64,000 bases of DNA from an uncultured Desulfovibrio sp. Its GTDB lineage: Bacteria > Desulfobacterota > Desulfovibrionia > Desulfovibrionales > Desulfovibrionaceae. The DNA is taken from positions 84,540-148,539 of the forward strand of contig CAJUMQ010000004.1 in the NCBI GenBank assembly GCA_910587035.1, written 5' to 3'. Made by a program: the position numbers and the translations under genes. The notes below the pieces were generated by a model. That model made no database searches, was not told the origin of the DNA, and worked only from the letters and a program-made list of their open reading frames with translations. Shown here one piece after another: positions 15,053-24,601 of this stretch (its first letter is position 1; each line of letters starts with the position of its first letter).

Positions 15053-17410
15053 ATGCAAACATATAAAGACAGACTGTTTCTTTCGCAAGCCGATATTTCT
15101 GGCATGGAGGAGATTTTGCGGCAGCAGATGCGCCGTTTCCTCAACTTTGGCTCCCTGGCCATATATTTCCCCGAGGGGGATGTGGAAAGGGAGCCATCCC
15201 TACTGGCTGCCGAGAAGAGGCTGCTTTTGCCCCTGATACACAACGACACATTTTTGGGCATGGCGGTGCTGGATGATGTCAGCGTGCGCGACACCAAAAA
15301 GGTCATGGCCATTCTGCCCGGCATTACCTCGGCCTGTCTTGAAATGCTGGCATTGCGCAGGGCCCTTGATCACCACAAGACAACATCGCTTCTGACAGAG
15401 GAGGCGCTGTTCGCAAAAATGGAGGATGAAGTCAATGGTCTGCGCGAGCTGCTGCAGGATCCGGGGCGCAGCTCAAGCCCGCTATACCGCATCTGCTTTG
15501 GCATGATCGTTATAGGCTGGCATGACGCCAGACATATTGCCAACAAATATGACTACAATCTGACCGCCCGCATTTTTTCCGACCTGGCCAAAAGGCTGGC
15601 GCAAATATTGCCATCCGGGGTTATGGGCGCGCCTCTTGGCGTCTACGAAGGCAGACACGAGTTTGGTCTGCTCTTCACGGCAACCGGCAGGCAGGCCTGC
15701 CAGAGGCTGGCGCGCAAAATTGTGGAGGAGCTGGAGCATCTGACCTTTTCCGATGCCCTTTCGCGCAGCCGCATCCGCGTAACCCTTCATGCCGGCCATG
15801 CGCTGTATCCCCAGGACATGGCTGGCGGCGAGCTTAGGCTGCCGATTTTTGAGCAGGCCATGCGCCTGAGAGATCGCGCCAGATATGCCAGCCGCATTGC
15901 GGCATCCTTGCGTGCCACTGGCCTGGCGGACAGGACCCTCTCCTTTGCAGGCATTCTGCAGAATGGCGGTCGGGTGCTGGAGGAGCTTGGCGGCGGCAGG
16001 CTGCGTGTAAATCTGGGGCTGGCAGCCAATGCGCGGGAGGGCATGCGTTTTAATGTGCATCCGCCCCAGGGTGGCGAAAGCATCGGCCAGCTTGTGCTGC
16101 TTGAGGCTGGACCACGCGATTCCGTGGCTGAAACACTGTTTGTGGTCGACGCCACACGCCATCCCATGCCCGGCGATCAATTGCGGCCAGGCAGACAGGA
16201 CGTGGAAGACGCGCTGTGGAGTGCGGAGATGCCTGCCGGCGAAAAGGATGCCGGCCCCATTCTTGGCCATGGCAGCTTTATCACCGCATTTGCCGCAGCC
16301 AGCCGCAACTTGCGCGGTTTTGTCCTTGGCATGGCGAGAATCAATACTACCCACCCGGAATCCGCCACGGCAAAAGAGGATTTTTTACATAAATTGCAAT
16401 CCCTGGTGCTGGAGGAGGCCAAAACCTGCGCCACCATGTTTTTTGCTGGCAACTATGGCAGTAATGACCTTGCCTTTTTCCATGCCCATGCCGATATCTC
16501 CAGCATCAAAGGCTTTTATGAAAAACTCCATGCCACTGCCGCGCAATGCGGGCTGGGCATGGCCAGCGGCCTCTTTAAATGGCCATTCCTGGATTATACC
16601 AGGGCGGAAAGCGAGGCATGCGCTCTCAAGGCGCTTGAATATGCAATTCTGCTGCCGGAGCCGCATATTGGCCTGTTTGATTCCCTTGCTCTCAATATCA
16701 GCGCGGATCGCATCTATAGTCTGGGTGATGCCTTTGGCGCCATTGAGGAATATAAAAGAGCGCTCCTGGCCGATTCCAGCAATGCCACGGCGCGCAATTC
16801 CCTGGGAGTCTGCCTGGCAGGCCTGGGTAAAATGGAGGAGGCCAAAAAGCAGTTTGAAAAAGCCCTGGCTGATTGCCAGAATGACGCGCTACGGGCAAAA
16901 ATATGCTATAATATTGGGACATTATGTCAAAAACAGGGGGATAATCGCCGGGCGCGCCTGTTTTATCGGCGCAGTATTAAGTTTGACGGGACCCATCTGT
17001 TTGCCTGGCTTAGACTGGGACAGCTCAGCGAGCAGAAGGGTCGCAAAAGCGAGGCCAGGGGATTTTATGAAAAAGCGGCAGCCCTGGCCGGCGGTGATGT
17101 GGAGCTGGCCAATCTTGCCCAAAGGCAGCTGGCCCGCATTGAGGCCATGAGCAATGGTCCGGATGCCGCCAGCGACATATTGCATGACTCGCTGCTGCGC
17201 GACCCCGCCGATGCGGCATCCATCGTCCTGCTCGCCCGCATCTATCTTGAGAGCGGGGGCGATGCTGCCCTTGCTGAAACTCTGGCCCGGCGCAGCGCCA
17301 ACCTCAATGGGAGCGCCGAAGCCTGGGAAACCCTCAGCAGAGCCCTGGCCGCCCAGGGGCGCGCGGAGGAGGCTGAGGAAGCCATGGCCAGGAGCAAGGG
17401 CAAAATTTAA
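15053..17410 (+). CDS. TPR protein with degenerate GGDEF-like domains
   Basis: 785 residues. Residues 1-110 look like a small sensory (GAF-like) domain. Residues about 125-290 follow the outline of a GGDEF domain, with VYEGRHEFGLLF (GRHEF at 200-204) where the active loop GGDEF would be, then RVTLHAGHALYPQD in place of the usual SxGxAxxP strand. A second, more eroded copy may span about 430-535 (FVLGMARIN to FKWPFLDYTRAESEACALKALEYA). TPR repeats run from about 545 to 780 (GDAFGAIEEYKRALLADSSNATARNSLGVCLAGLGKMEEA). No signal peptide or membrane span. The missing catalytic residues argue against di-GMP synthesis and for a scaffold or nucleotide-sensing role. Confidence 0.8.
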   Translation: MQTYKDRLFLSQADISGMEEILRQQMRRFLNFGSLAIYFPEGDVEREPSLLAAEKRLLLPLIHNDTFLGMAVLDDVSVRDTKKVMAILPGITSACLEMLALRRALDHHKTTSLLTEEALFAKMEDEVNGLRELLQDPGRSSSPLYRICFGMIVIGWHDARHIANKYDYNLTARIFSDLAKRLAQILPSGVMGAPLGVYEGRHEFGLLFTATGRQACQRLARKIVEELEHLTFSDALSRSRIRVTLHAGHALYPQDMAGGELRLPIFEQAMRLRDRARYASRIAASLRATGLADRTLSFAGILQNGGRVLEELGGGRLRVNLGLAANAREGMRFNVHPPQGGESIGQLVLLEAGPRDSVAETLFVVDATRHPMPGDQLRPGRQDVEDALWSAEMPAGEKDAGPILGHGSFITAFAAASRNLRGFVLGMARINTTHPESATAKEDFLHKLQSLVLEEAKTCATMFFAGNYGSNDLAFFHAHADISSIKGFYEKLHATAAQCGLGMASGLFKWPFLDYTRAESEACALKALEYAILLPEPHIGLFDSLALNISADRIYSLGDAFGAIEEYKRALLADSSNATARNSLGVCLAGLGKMEEAKKQFEKALADCQNDALRAKICYNIGTLCQKQGDNRRARLFYRRSIKFDGTHLFAWLRLGQLSEQKGRKSEARGFYEKAAALAGGDVELANLAQRQLARIEAMSNGPDAASDILHDSLLRDPADAASIVLLARIYLESGGDAALAETLARRSANLNGSAEAWETLSRALAAQGRAEEAEEAMARSKGKI

Positions 17411-17603
17411 CAGCAAACCGGTTGCACGGGTTACATTATTGCCTTGGTAATAATCCAAAAAGACAGATTACAAAAAAATTTTTGCTTGATTCCCTCGATT
17501 ACTTAATTTTACAGTCCGCAAAAGATAGACTCCACAGCGCCCAGGGGGATGGGCGGAAAGTGAATGCAAAATTTTGCTCAACATTTAACTTCAAGGGGGA
17601 CCT

Positions 17604-18167
17604 ATGGGGCTTTTTGACAGGGTGAAAACCACTGCGAGTGGCATTGGCAATTCAGTGGCCAAAACCAGCGGCCAACTATTGGGCAAAGCCACTGTGGAAG
17701 TTAAGGAAAACGCAAAAATTGCTGCGGTTAAAGCCGATATTTCAGCGATAGAAGCAGAAATTGACGTCTGCTACACAGCCATTGGCCGCGCATATGTGGA
17801 AACTGCTTTAAAGGGCGGAGAAATATGCGACATAGGTTGCGCCCAGACATTAAAATTATTAGAGCCCAAACTGGAAAAAAAGATCGTATTGGAAAAAGAA
17901 CTTGCTGAACTGGAAAAAAATCTTGTCAATTCACAAATCATGCAGGAGCGTCATTTAATTCAGCAAGAAATAGATGAAGCAAAGGCAAAATTGGACAAGG
18001 CAAAAAATATAGGCGCGCTGGATGAGAATGAATACCAGCAACTTTTGTCAAAAGAAATGAAAAAGCTGGAATATTTTGATGATATTCGCAAAATCAAACA
18101 GCAAAAGGAACTGGGGCTTATAAGCGAAGAGGAAATGAAAATTAAAATTGCAGCAATTTTGGATTAA
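17604..18167 (+). CDS. Coiled-coil protein with SHOCT-like C-terminus
   Basis: 187 residues, with AAGGGGG about seven bases before the ATG. The body from about 35 to 130 is strongly heptad-like and rich in Glu and Lys (EKKIVLEKELAELEKNL). The C-terminus KIKQQKELGLISEEEMKIKIAAIL matches the short SHOCT-type oligomerisation motif in which a leucine helix is followed by GxISxEEFxxxKxxLL. The N-terminus MGLFDRVKTTASGIG recalls phage-shock or small membrane-associated proteins. Codon use is distinctly AT-richer than in neighbours, a possible sign of transfer. It stands alone, closed by a strong terminator. Function unknown. Confidence 0.8.
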   Translation: MGLFDRVKTTASGIGNSVAKTSGQLLGKATVEVKENAKIAAVKADISAIEAEIDVCYTAIGRAYVETALKGGEICDIGCAQTLKLLEPKLEKKIVLEKELAELEKNLVNSQIMQERHLIQQEIDEAKAKLDKAKNIGALDENEYQQLLSKEMKKLEYFDDIRKIKQQKELGLISEEEMKIKIAAILD

Positions 18168-18199
18168 ATGCCGTAGCAACGGCAACTTTTAATCTGAAA

Positions 18200-18234
18200 C
18201 CGCCTCCAGTGGCTTGGCACTGGAGGCGGTTTTT
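18200..18234 (+). terminator. Rho-independent terminator after the coiled-coil gene
   Basis: A perfect 12-bp stem (CCGCCTCCAGTG at 18200-18211 and CACTGGAGGCGG at 18218-18229) with a six-base loop is followed by five T. It is 33 bases after the stop codon and could also end the converging dapB transcript. Confidence 0.93.
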
Positions 18235-18287
18235 ATGTGGACACGATGCAAGGACTTGTCATATGCAGCCCTGCCAGATTTTCGCCC

Positions 18288-19091
18288 CTATATCTTCTCA
18301 AGACCCAATACATCAGTCATGGCATACAGTCCGGGCTGCTTCCCGCAAATCCAGACAGCGGCCCGCAGGGCGCCCCTGGCAAAATTTTCGCGGGATTCCG
18401 CCTGGTGGGTAACGGATATTATTTCGCCTGGCCCAAGAAAATAGCTTGTATGTATGCCCACCACATCGCCTCCGCGCAGGGCCTGGATGCCGATTTCCCG
18501 GTCCGGCCGCTCGCCTGTCAGGCCATTGCGGCAGGAATTGCGGCAGTCCTCAAGCTGCCAGCCTCTGGCCCTGGCCAGGGCATCACCCAGCATAAGCGCT
18601 GTGCCGCTCGGTGCATCCTTCTTGCGCCTGTGATGCACCTCCGCGATTTCAATGTCATAGGCCGGCCCAAGAGCCCTGGCCATTGCCGGCAGTATCGCCA
18701 TAAGCACATTTACGCCCACGCTCATATTTGCGGACCACATAATGGGGGTACTGGCGGCCAGCTGGCGCAGTCTTTCCTGCTGGCTGGCATCAAGTCCGGT
18801 GGTGCCTATCACCATTGGCAGTTTCCTCTCCGCAGCAACTGAGGCGGCGGCCATACTGGCCTGAGGTGAAGAAAAATCAATTACAACCACATTGCCGGAG
18901 AGTGGCCGCAATTTTTCAAGACTGTCCGCCACCGGGCAGCCCTGCTGCTCCAGCGCGGCATGCGTCTCCGCCCTGTCAACAAGGCCGGCAAGCCGCAAAT
19001 CCTGAGCCTCCCGTACGAGCGAGGTGATGGTTTTTCCCATTCTGCCATTGGCGCCAAGAACAATAATACCCAAAGATTCACTTGCAGACAT
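18288..19091 (-). CDS. dapB: 4-Hydroxy-tetrahydrodipicolinate reductase
   Basis: 267 residues. The nucleotide-binding loop is VLGANGRMGKTI, the second conserved block VIGTTGLD, and the substrate-binding/catalytic motif EVHHRRKKDAPSGTAL contains the His pair and Lys of DapB. The enzyme reduces the product of DapA with NAD(P)H in lysine and meso-diaminopimelate synthesis, needed for peptidoglycan. Its ATG follows directly after the ligA stop, so it is the last gene of a uvrB-ligA-dapB unit. Confidence 0.97.
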   Translation of the reverse strand: MSASESLGIIVLGANGRMGKTITSLVREAQDLRLAGLVDRAETHAALEQQGCPVADSLEKLRPLSGNVVVIDFSSPQASMAAASVAAERKLPMVIGTTGLDASQQERLRQLAASTPIMWSANMSVGVNVLMAILPAMARALGPAYDIEIAEVHHRRKKDAPSGTALMLGDALARARGWQLEDCRNSCRNGLTGERPDREIGIQALRGGDVVGIHTSYFLGPGEIISVTHQAESRENFARGALRAAVWICGKQPGLYAMTDVLGLEKI

Positions 19092-21185
19092 TCAGGACTC
19101 ACTTTCAGAGATGTTTATGCCGCTATCGGCAAGAAGTTCAAGAAACTGTTTTTCATCCAGAACAGGGATATTGTTTTTTTGAGCCTTTTCCAGCTTTGAG
19201 CCGGGATTTTCCCCGGCCACCAGATAGTCCAGCCCCTTGCCGAAGCTGTTTTTTATAATCGCGCCGGCTTTTGCCGCCATCTGCTGCATAACAGGCCGCG
19301 CCTGCGTGAGGGTGCCGGTGAAAAGCATGGATTTTCCGGCCAGGGGGCCGGAAGCCTTCCGGAGCGCCTCTCCACGCACAGGCCAGACGCCCTCGCTGCG
19401 CAGATGTTCCAGCACAGCCAGATTTGCCGGTGTCTCAAAAAAGAAGCGGATGGCGGCTGCCACCTCCGGGCCTATATCCTTTATCGCCATCAATCTTTCC
19501 GTGTCGGCGGCGGCAAGTTCATCGAGATCATTAAAATTTTCAGCCAGGACGCGAGCGGTTTCCGCGCCCACGTGACGAATACCAAGGGCGCCAATAAGTT
19601 TTGGCAGGGTCACCCTTGTTTTTGCCTCATCAAGTGCTGCCACAAATTTGGCTGCCAGTTTTTCGCCCATGCGCTCGAATTTGAGCAGTTCCGGCACTGT
19701 CAGGCGAAAAAGGTCGGCCGGAGAGCTGGCCACACCAGCCGCGACAAGCTGCTCAATCCATTTTTCACCCAGCCCCTGAATATCCAGGCCACTCTTGGAT
19801 ACAAAATGCAGCATTGACCTAAGGCGCCTGGCCGGACAGGCCAGATTGTCGCATCTCCATACGGACTCGTCCGGCTCGCGATGGACTGGCTGTCCACATG
19901 CTGGACAGGTTTTGGGAAATTCGTACGGCTTGCTGTCCGCAGGTCTTTTATCGGGCAGCATACCAGTTATTTCGGGTATGACATCGCCAGCCCTTTGCAC
20001 CCTGACAGTATCGCCCACCCGCAGATCCAGGGCCTTGATCTCATCCTCATTATGCAGGGTTGCGCGGGAGACCATCACCCCGCCAACAGGCACAGGCTCC
20101 AGAATCGCCACAGGGGTGAGTGCGCCGGTGCGCCCCACCTGCACTTCAATTTCTTTTAAAACTGTTTCAGCCTGGATTGCGGGAAACTTGAAGGCCACAG
20201 CGAATCGCGGAGCCCTGGCCGTGAAGCCCAGCAGCTCCTGACCCGCAAGACTATCCAGCTTGGCCACAACGCCATCGATCTCCATGGGAAAGCCGGAGCG
20301 CCGCAGTCTTGCCCACTCCACATATTCCTCCACAGCTCCGGAGCCGTGGCACAGTCTGCCCTGAGGTGGCGTGGCGAATCCAAAGGCTTCCAGCATGGCC
20401 ATGGCGCTTGATTGCGTTTCGCAGGCAGCCATGGCACCCCAGTCCACAACCCCCAGACTGTAGGCCATAAAACGCAGGGGCCTGGAACGGGTCACGGATA
20501 TATCCAGCTGGCGCATGGCACCGGCCGCGGCATTGCGCGGGTTGGCGAACAGGCGCTCGCCATTTTGCTGGCGCAGGGAGTTGAGCGCGGCAAAGTCCTC
20601 CTTGAAAATCACCACCTCGCCGCGCACTTCAAGATATGCCGGAAAGGGTCCCTGGCCGCGTAGCGACAGGGGCAGGTTGCGAATGGTCCTGGCGGCTTCG
20701 GTGACAATCTCGCCGGTCTCGCCATCTCCACGGGTCAATGCCTGGGTGAGAACGCCATTGGCATAGGACATTTCCATTGCCAGTCCATCCAGCTTGGGAT
20801 CGCACCAGAAATCCGTCTTCATGCGCCCCTGGCCGCGATCATCCCAGGCTCTTTCCATACGTTCCAGAAAGGCAAGCCATTCCTCTGGAGAAAAAACATT
20901 GTCCAGCCCGTACATCCTGCGCTGATGCCGCTTTTTTTCCAGGCCGTCCAGCAGGGAGCCGCCAATGCGTCTTGTGGGAGAGTCCTGCGCTCTCAATTCG
21001 GGCCAGTTTTCCTCGATATCCAGCAGCTCCGCAAACAGGGCATCATATTCCTCATCGGAAATTTCCGGCGTATCCAGGGTATGATAAAGATAGTTATGGC
21101 GCGCCAGCTCATCCACCAGTTGCCTGGCCCTGTCTTTGACTGCCTGCGGCGCCTTCCCGCTGCTGCCATTGCCGACCTTTTCCAT
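19092..21185 (-). CDS. ligA: NAD-dependent DNA ligase
   Basis: 697 residues, standard length. The adenylation motif is CDPKLDGLAMEM (KLDG, the AMP-accepting Lys). An N-terminal Ia domain (YLYHTLDTPEISDEEYDALFAEL), an OB fold (VQVGRTGALTPVAILEPV), a zinc site (CPACGQPVHREPDESVWRCDNLACPAR), helix-hairpin-helix repeats and a C-terminal BRCT domain (SMLFTGTLTQARPVMQQMAAKAGAII) follow in the family order. It seals nicks in replication and repair. Its ATG overlaps the uvrB stop by one base (TGATG), giving tight coupling. Confidence 0.98.
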   Translation of the reverse strand: MEKVGNGSSGKAPQAVKDRARQLVDELARHNYLYHTLDTPEISDEEYDALFAELLDIEENWPELRAQDSPTRRIGGSLLDGLEKKRHQRRMYGLDNVFSPEEWLAFLERMERAWDDRGQGRMKTDFWCDPKLDGLAMEMSYANGVLTQALTRGDGETGEIVTEAARTIRNLPLSLRGQGPFPAYLEVRGEVVIFKEDFAALNSLRQQNGERLFANPRNAAAGAMRQLDISVTRSRPLRFMAYSLGVVDWGAMAACETQSSAMAMLEAFGFATPPQGRLCHGSGAVEEYVEWARLRRSGFPMEIDGVVAKLDSLAGQELLGFTARAPRFAVAFKFPAIQAETVLKEIEVQVGRTGALTPVAILEPVPVGGVMVSRATLHNEDEIKALDLRVGDTVRVQRAGDVIPEITGMLPDKRPADSKPYEFPKTCPACGQPVHREPDESVWRCDNLACPARRLRSMLHFVSKSGLDIQGLGEKWIEQLVAAGVASSPADLFRLTVPELLKFERMGEKLAAKFVAALDEAKTRVTLPKLIGALGIRHVGAETARVLAENFNDLDELAAADTERLMAIKDIGPEVAAAIRFFFETPANLAVLEHLRSEGVWPVRGEALRKASGPLAGKSMLFTGTLTQARPVMQQMAAKAGAIIKNSFGKGLDYLVAGENPGSKLEKAQKNNIPVLDEKQFLELLADSGINISESES

Positions 21186-23278
21186 CAGGCCTCCACTTCC
21201 TGCTGAATTTCACCGCATGGCATGGCCAGGAGCCGCTTGCGCAGTTCCCGTATGCGATCCCTGATCTCGGCAGCCTGCTCAAATTCAAGATCCCGCGCAG
21301 CCTGGCGCATTTCCCTTTCAAGGGATGTAATAAGTTTGGCTGTCTCCTCTACCGTCAGTGGCGCCTCATCTGTCTGCCGTCCCTTGCGTTTGCCCCCCCT
21401 GGCTTTGCCTGGCTCATTGTCGACATACAGCGTATCCAGCGGCGATTCAAGGCTTTTGGTGGTGGATTTGGGGATGATGCCATGCTCGCTGTTCCATGCC
21501 GTCTGCTTGGCTCGACGTCTGGCGGTTTCATCAATGGCCGCCTGCATGGAGGCTGTGATGTTGTCCGCGTACATGATCACCTGGCCGTGCACATTTCTGG
21601 CAGCCCTGCCAAAGGTCTGGATAAGGGAGCGGGTGGAACGCAAAAAGCCCTCCTTGTCGGCGTCCAGTATGCAGACAAGGGAGACCTCGGGAATATCCAG
21701 CCCCTCGCGCAAAAGGTTTATGCCCACCAGAACGTCAAACTCGCCCAGCCGCAGGGCGCGGATTATCTGGAGGCGCTCTAGCGTGTCTATGTCCGAATGC
21801 AGATAACGGGCCCTGACACCCATGTTGCAGCAATACTCGGTAAGATCCTCGGCCATTCTTTTGGTCAGGGTGGTGACGAGCACCTTTTCGCCAGCGGATA
21901 TTCTGGCCCGGCATTCGGAGAGGAGATTCTCCATCTGCCCCTTGACGGGCCGCACTTCCACCCGTGGGTCCACAAGACCCGTGGGCCTGATTATCTGTTC
22001 GGCCACTATGCCCTGGGCCTGATCCAGCTCAAACTTGCCAGGAGTTGCAGAGACATAGACCACCTGATTGATCAGGCTGCTGAATTCGTTGAACTGCAGG
22101 GGCCGGTTGTCCAGAGCCGATGGCAGGCGAAAGCCGTAATCAACCAGTGTCTGCTTGCGGGAGCGATCCCCCTTGAACATGCCGCCAATCTGGGGCACCG
22201 TGATATGGGATTCGTCCACAAAGAGCAGAAAATCATGGGGAAAGTAATTGAGCAGGCAGGATGGCGGCTCCCCCATCTTGCGGCCATCCAGATGGCGAGT
22301 GTAGTTTTCAATGCCATTGCAGTAGCCCAGGCTCTCCAGCATTTCCAGATCCAGCTGGGTGCGCTGCTCCAGCCTCTGGGCCTCCAGGAGTTTGCCGCCA
22401 TCCTTAAATTCCACCAGCCTCTGCGCCAGTTCAGCTCTTATGTCGTTGGCCGCCCTTTGCAAATTCTCCTGCGCCGACACAAAATGGCTCGCCGGGTAGA
22501 TGACAGTCTTGCCAATTTCGGACAGCACCTCTCCGGTGAGCGGATCAATTTCGCGCATTGTTTCAATTTCATCGCCAAAAAATTCAATCCGCAGAGCCCT
22601 TTCATGGTGATATGCCGGTATGATCTCCAGCGCATCTCCCCGCACCCGGAAGGTGCCCCGATGGAAGTCGTAGTCGTTGCGCTCGTAATGCACTTCCACC
22701 AGGCGCGAGATGATATGCTCCATGGACACTTTTTGCCCTGTTTCAACGGGAATGACCAGCTTGGCATAATATTCCGGCGAGCCAAGGCCATAAATGCAGG
22801 AAACGCTGGCGACTATTATGACATCGCGGCGCGTCAACAGGGCATGGGTGGCCGCATGGCGCAATTTGTCGATATTGTCATTGATGTCGGAATCCTTTTC
22901 AATGTAGGTGTCCGAAGAAGGCACATAGGCCTCAGGCTGATAATAGTCATAGTAACTGACAAAATATTCCACAGCGTTTTTTGGAAAAAGGGCCCGGAAT
23001 TCATTATATAGCTGTGCCGCCAGGGTCTTGTTGGGCGCAAGCACCAGGGTGGGTTTCTGGCAGGCTGCAATGACATTGGCCATGGTGAAGGTCTTGCCGG
23101 AACCTGTGACCCCAAGCAGAACTTGCGCTGGCACCCCGGCCTTTATATTATCCGCAAGGGTGGCGATTGCGCCAGGCTGATCGCCAGTGGGCTTGTAGCT
23201 GGTCACCAGCTCAAAGGGAATGGATGGGAAATCCACATCAAGCACATCAGGCTTGTTTTTGCCATCGTTTAAATGCAT
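21185..23278 (-). CDS. uvrB: UvrABC system protein B
   Basis: 697 residues. The Walker A motif GVTGSGKTFTMANVIA, the beta-hairpin region YFVSYYDYYQPEAYVPSSDTYIEKD, helicase motif II-like FVDESHIT and a C-terminal UVR domain (LEREMRQAARDLEFEQAAEIRDRIREL) for UvrC contact are all visible. UvrB is the damage-verifying helicase-like core of nucleotide excision repair. It is first of a unit with ligA and dapB, putting excision and resealing under one transcript. uvrC is separate at 5.8 kb; uvrA is not in the window. Confidence 0.98.
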   Translation of the reverse strand: MHLNDGKNKPDVLDVDFPSIPFELVTSYKPTGDQPGAIATLADNIKAGVPAQVLLGVTGSGKTFTMANVIAACQKPTLVLAPNKTLAAQLYNEFRALFPKNAVEYFVSYYDYYQPEAYVPSSDTYIEKDSDINDNIDKLRHAATHALLTRRDVIIVASVSCIYGLGSPEYYAKLVIPVETGQKVSMEHIISRLVEVHYERNDYDFHRGTFRVRGDALEIIPAYHHERALRIEFFGDEIETMREIDPLTGEVLSEIGKTVIYPASHFVSAQENLQRAANDIRAELAQRLVEFKDGGKLLEAQRLEQRTQLDLEMLESLGYCNGIENYTRHLDGRKMGEPPSCLLNYFPHDFLLFVDESHITVPQIGGMFKGDRSRKQTLVDYGFRLPSALDNRPLQFNEFSSLINQVVYVSATPGKFELDQAQGIVAEQIIRPTGLVDPRVEVRPVKGQMENLLSECRARISAGEKVLVTTLTKRMAEDLTEYCCNMGVRARYLHSDIDTLERLQIIRALRLGEFDVLVGINLLREGLDIPEVSLVCILDADKEGFLRSTRSLIQTFGRAARNVHGQVIMYADNITASMQAAIDETARRRAKQTAWNSEHGIIPKSTTKSLESPLDTLYVDNEPGKARGGKRKGRQTDEAPLTVEETAKLITSLEREMRQAARDLEFEQAAEIRDRIRELRKRLLAMPCGEIQQEVEA

Positions 23279-23320
23279 TTTTGTACGCTACTCCCCTCTC
23301 GGGTTGCTGGAGGATTGACA

Positions 23321-23806
23321 ATGGAAACTGAGTTTATCAAGGCGGAGTCCGAAATCTGTCCCCGTATATATATCGCCTCGGCCATACTGAAAAACTTTCG
23401 GGGCCATCAGCAGGTGGACGCGCACATTTTTCGCCATGGCGCCAGCGCCGTGGAGATGGCGGCTTTGCGCGGCAAAAATCTTGTCGGCCCTCCGGACCCG
23501 GCCATGCCCGCGGAGATTCTCGCCGGCGCCACAGAAGATGCCGCCCTGGCCTGCATTCTTGAAGCTTTCACCAGGGAGGAGGCCGAGCAACTGGCTGCCT
23601 ATCTGGGCGCCCGCTACGGGGAGCAAATCGAAAAACTCACCATATGCCCGCTGCAGCTGCCTGTTCCCCTGGGGCTTGGACCGATTGGCGCCATTCCGCA
23701 GACAGCAAAAGCAGGCTTTATAAATTTTGACACTGCCAGGGACTATGCGCTGCCATTTGCCATCAAGGCATATTATGACCTGGAGCAGGCTCCTGGCAAT
23801 ATGTAG
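23321..23806 (+). CDS. Uncharacterised 161-residue protein
   Basis: The frame opens at 23273, but the ATG at 23321 has GGAGG eight bases upstream. I do not recognise a family. The sequence is soluble-looking, with no signal peptide or membrane span: KAESEICPRIYIASAIL, an Ala/Glu-rich helix region at about residues 65-105 (ATEDAALACILEAFTREEAEQLAAYLGARYG), then a Pro-rich LQLPVPLGLGPIGAIPQTAKAGFINF. It is divergent from uvrB and convergent with aat. Codon use looks like that of its neighbours, so it is probably native to the genome. Confidence 0.7.
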   Translation: METEFIKAESEICPRIYIASAILKNFRGHQQVDAHIFRHGASAVEMAALRGKNLVGPPDPAMPAEILAGATEDAALACILEAFTREEAEQLAAYLGARYGEQIEKLTICPLQLPVPLGLGPIGAIPQTAKAGFINFDTARDYALPFAIKAYYDLEQAPGNM

Positions 23807-23832
23807 GATGTGCCATTTGCAATATACATATG

Positions 23833-24594
23833 CTAATGGATAATCTGCCGCCATTTTTCCCCAAGCAGGCCAATGCTCCCAAGCCCGAACCATGGGCGCC
23901 AGGGGCAGATTTCGCCAGAACCGGGATGATAATCCCGTCTGGCAAGAGCCTCGCGCAACATGGCCAGAAAACGCAGTCTGGGGACGGAGGCCGCACCCAT
24001 GCGCAGCATGTGCGGAGTTTCCTGCTGGCAGTCAATAAATAAAAATTGCAGATTTTTTAACAGGGCCACAAGAGCAGAAAGCGCGGCGCGGGAGGCCTCG
24101 GGCGCCAGATGAAACATGGATTCGCCAAAAAAGGCCCGTCCCATGGCGATGCCGTACAGGCCCCCGGCAAGGCTGCCACCATGCCAGGCTTCCACCGAAT
24201 GGGCATAGCCAAGATTATGCAGACGCCCATAGGCATCCATCATGGCCGCAGTGATCCATGTGCCTGGCTGGCCCTGGCGCGGGGCTGCGCATGCGCGCAT
24301 CACTGCTGCGAAATCACGGTTTATGGTCAGTTCAAAGGGGAGCCTGCGCAACTTTCTGCAGGTGGTGCGGGAAAGATGGAAATCATCCGGTTTTAGCAGG
24401 CAGCGTGGATCTGGCGACCACCAGAGAATTGGCTGTCCCGCGTTAAACCAGGGGAAAAGCCCGCGGCTATAGGCGCAAAGCAGGGTCTGCGGCTCAAGAT
24501 CGCCGCCATGGGCCACAAGGCCATCCTGGCTGGCCAGGGCCGCATCGGGCATCCGGCCAGCCAGGGCGTCAAAACTGTTTATATCCGCTGGCAA
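23833..24594 (-). CDS. aat: Leucyl/phenylalanyl-tRNA--protein transferase
   Basis: The family core is clear: SRGLFPWFNAGQPILWWSPDPRCLL, GTWITAAMMDAYGRLHNLGYAHSVEAW, GGLYGIAMGRAFFGESMF and FIDCQQETPHMLRMGA. The enzyme adds Leu or Phe from tRNA to proteins with N-terminal Arg or Lys, marking them for ClpS/ClpAP. The start is uncertain. The frame extends to an ATG at 24687, but that overlaps clpA by 86 bases, its extra residues are a basic shadow sequence and AAGGA abuts it too closely. I use the TTG at 24594, seven bases past the clpA stop with GGTGGA upstream. Confidence 0.92.
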   Translation of the reverse strand: MPADINSFDALAGRMPDAALASQDGLVAHGGDLEPQTLLCAYSRGLFPWFNAGQPILWWSPDPRCLLKPDDFHLSRTTCRKLRRLPFELTINRDFAAVMRACAAPRQGQPGTWITAAMMDAYGRLHNLGYAHSVEAWHGGSLAGGLYGIAMGRAFFGESMFHLAPEASRAALSALVALLKNLQFLFIDCQQETPHMLRMGAASVPRLRFLAMLREALARRDYHPGSGEICPWRPWFGLGSIGLLGEKWRQIIH

Positions 24595-24601
24595 GGCAAT
24601 A

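Noticed and set aside
21797..23011. Plus-strand frame of about 400 codons opposite uvrB
   Set aside because: uvrB carries all its motifs on the minus strand and the opposing frame has no domain.
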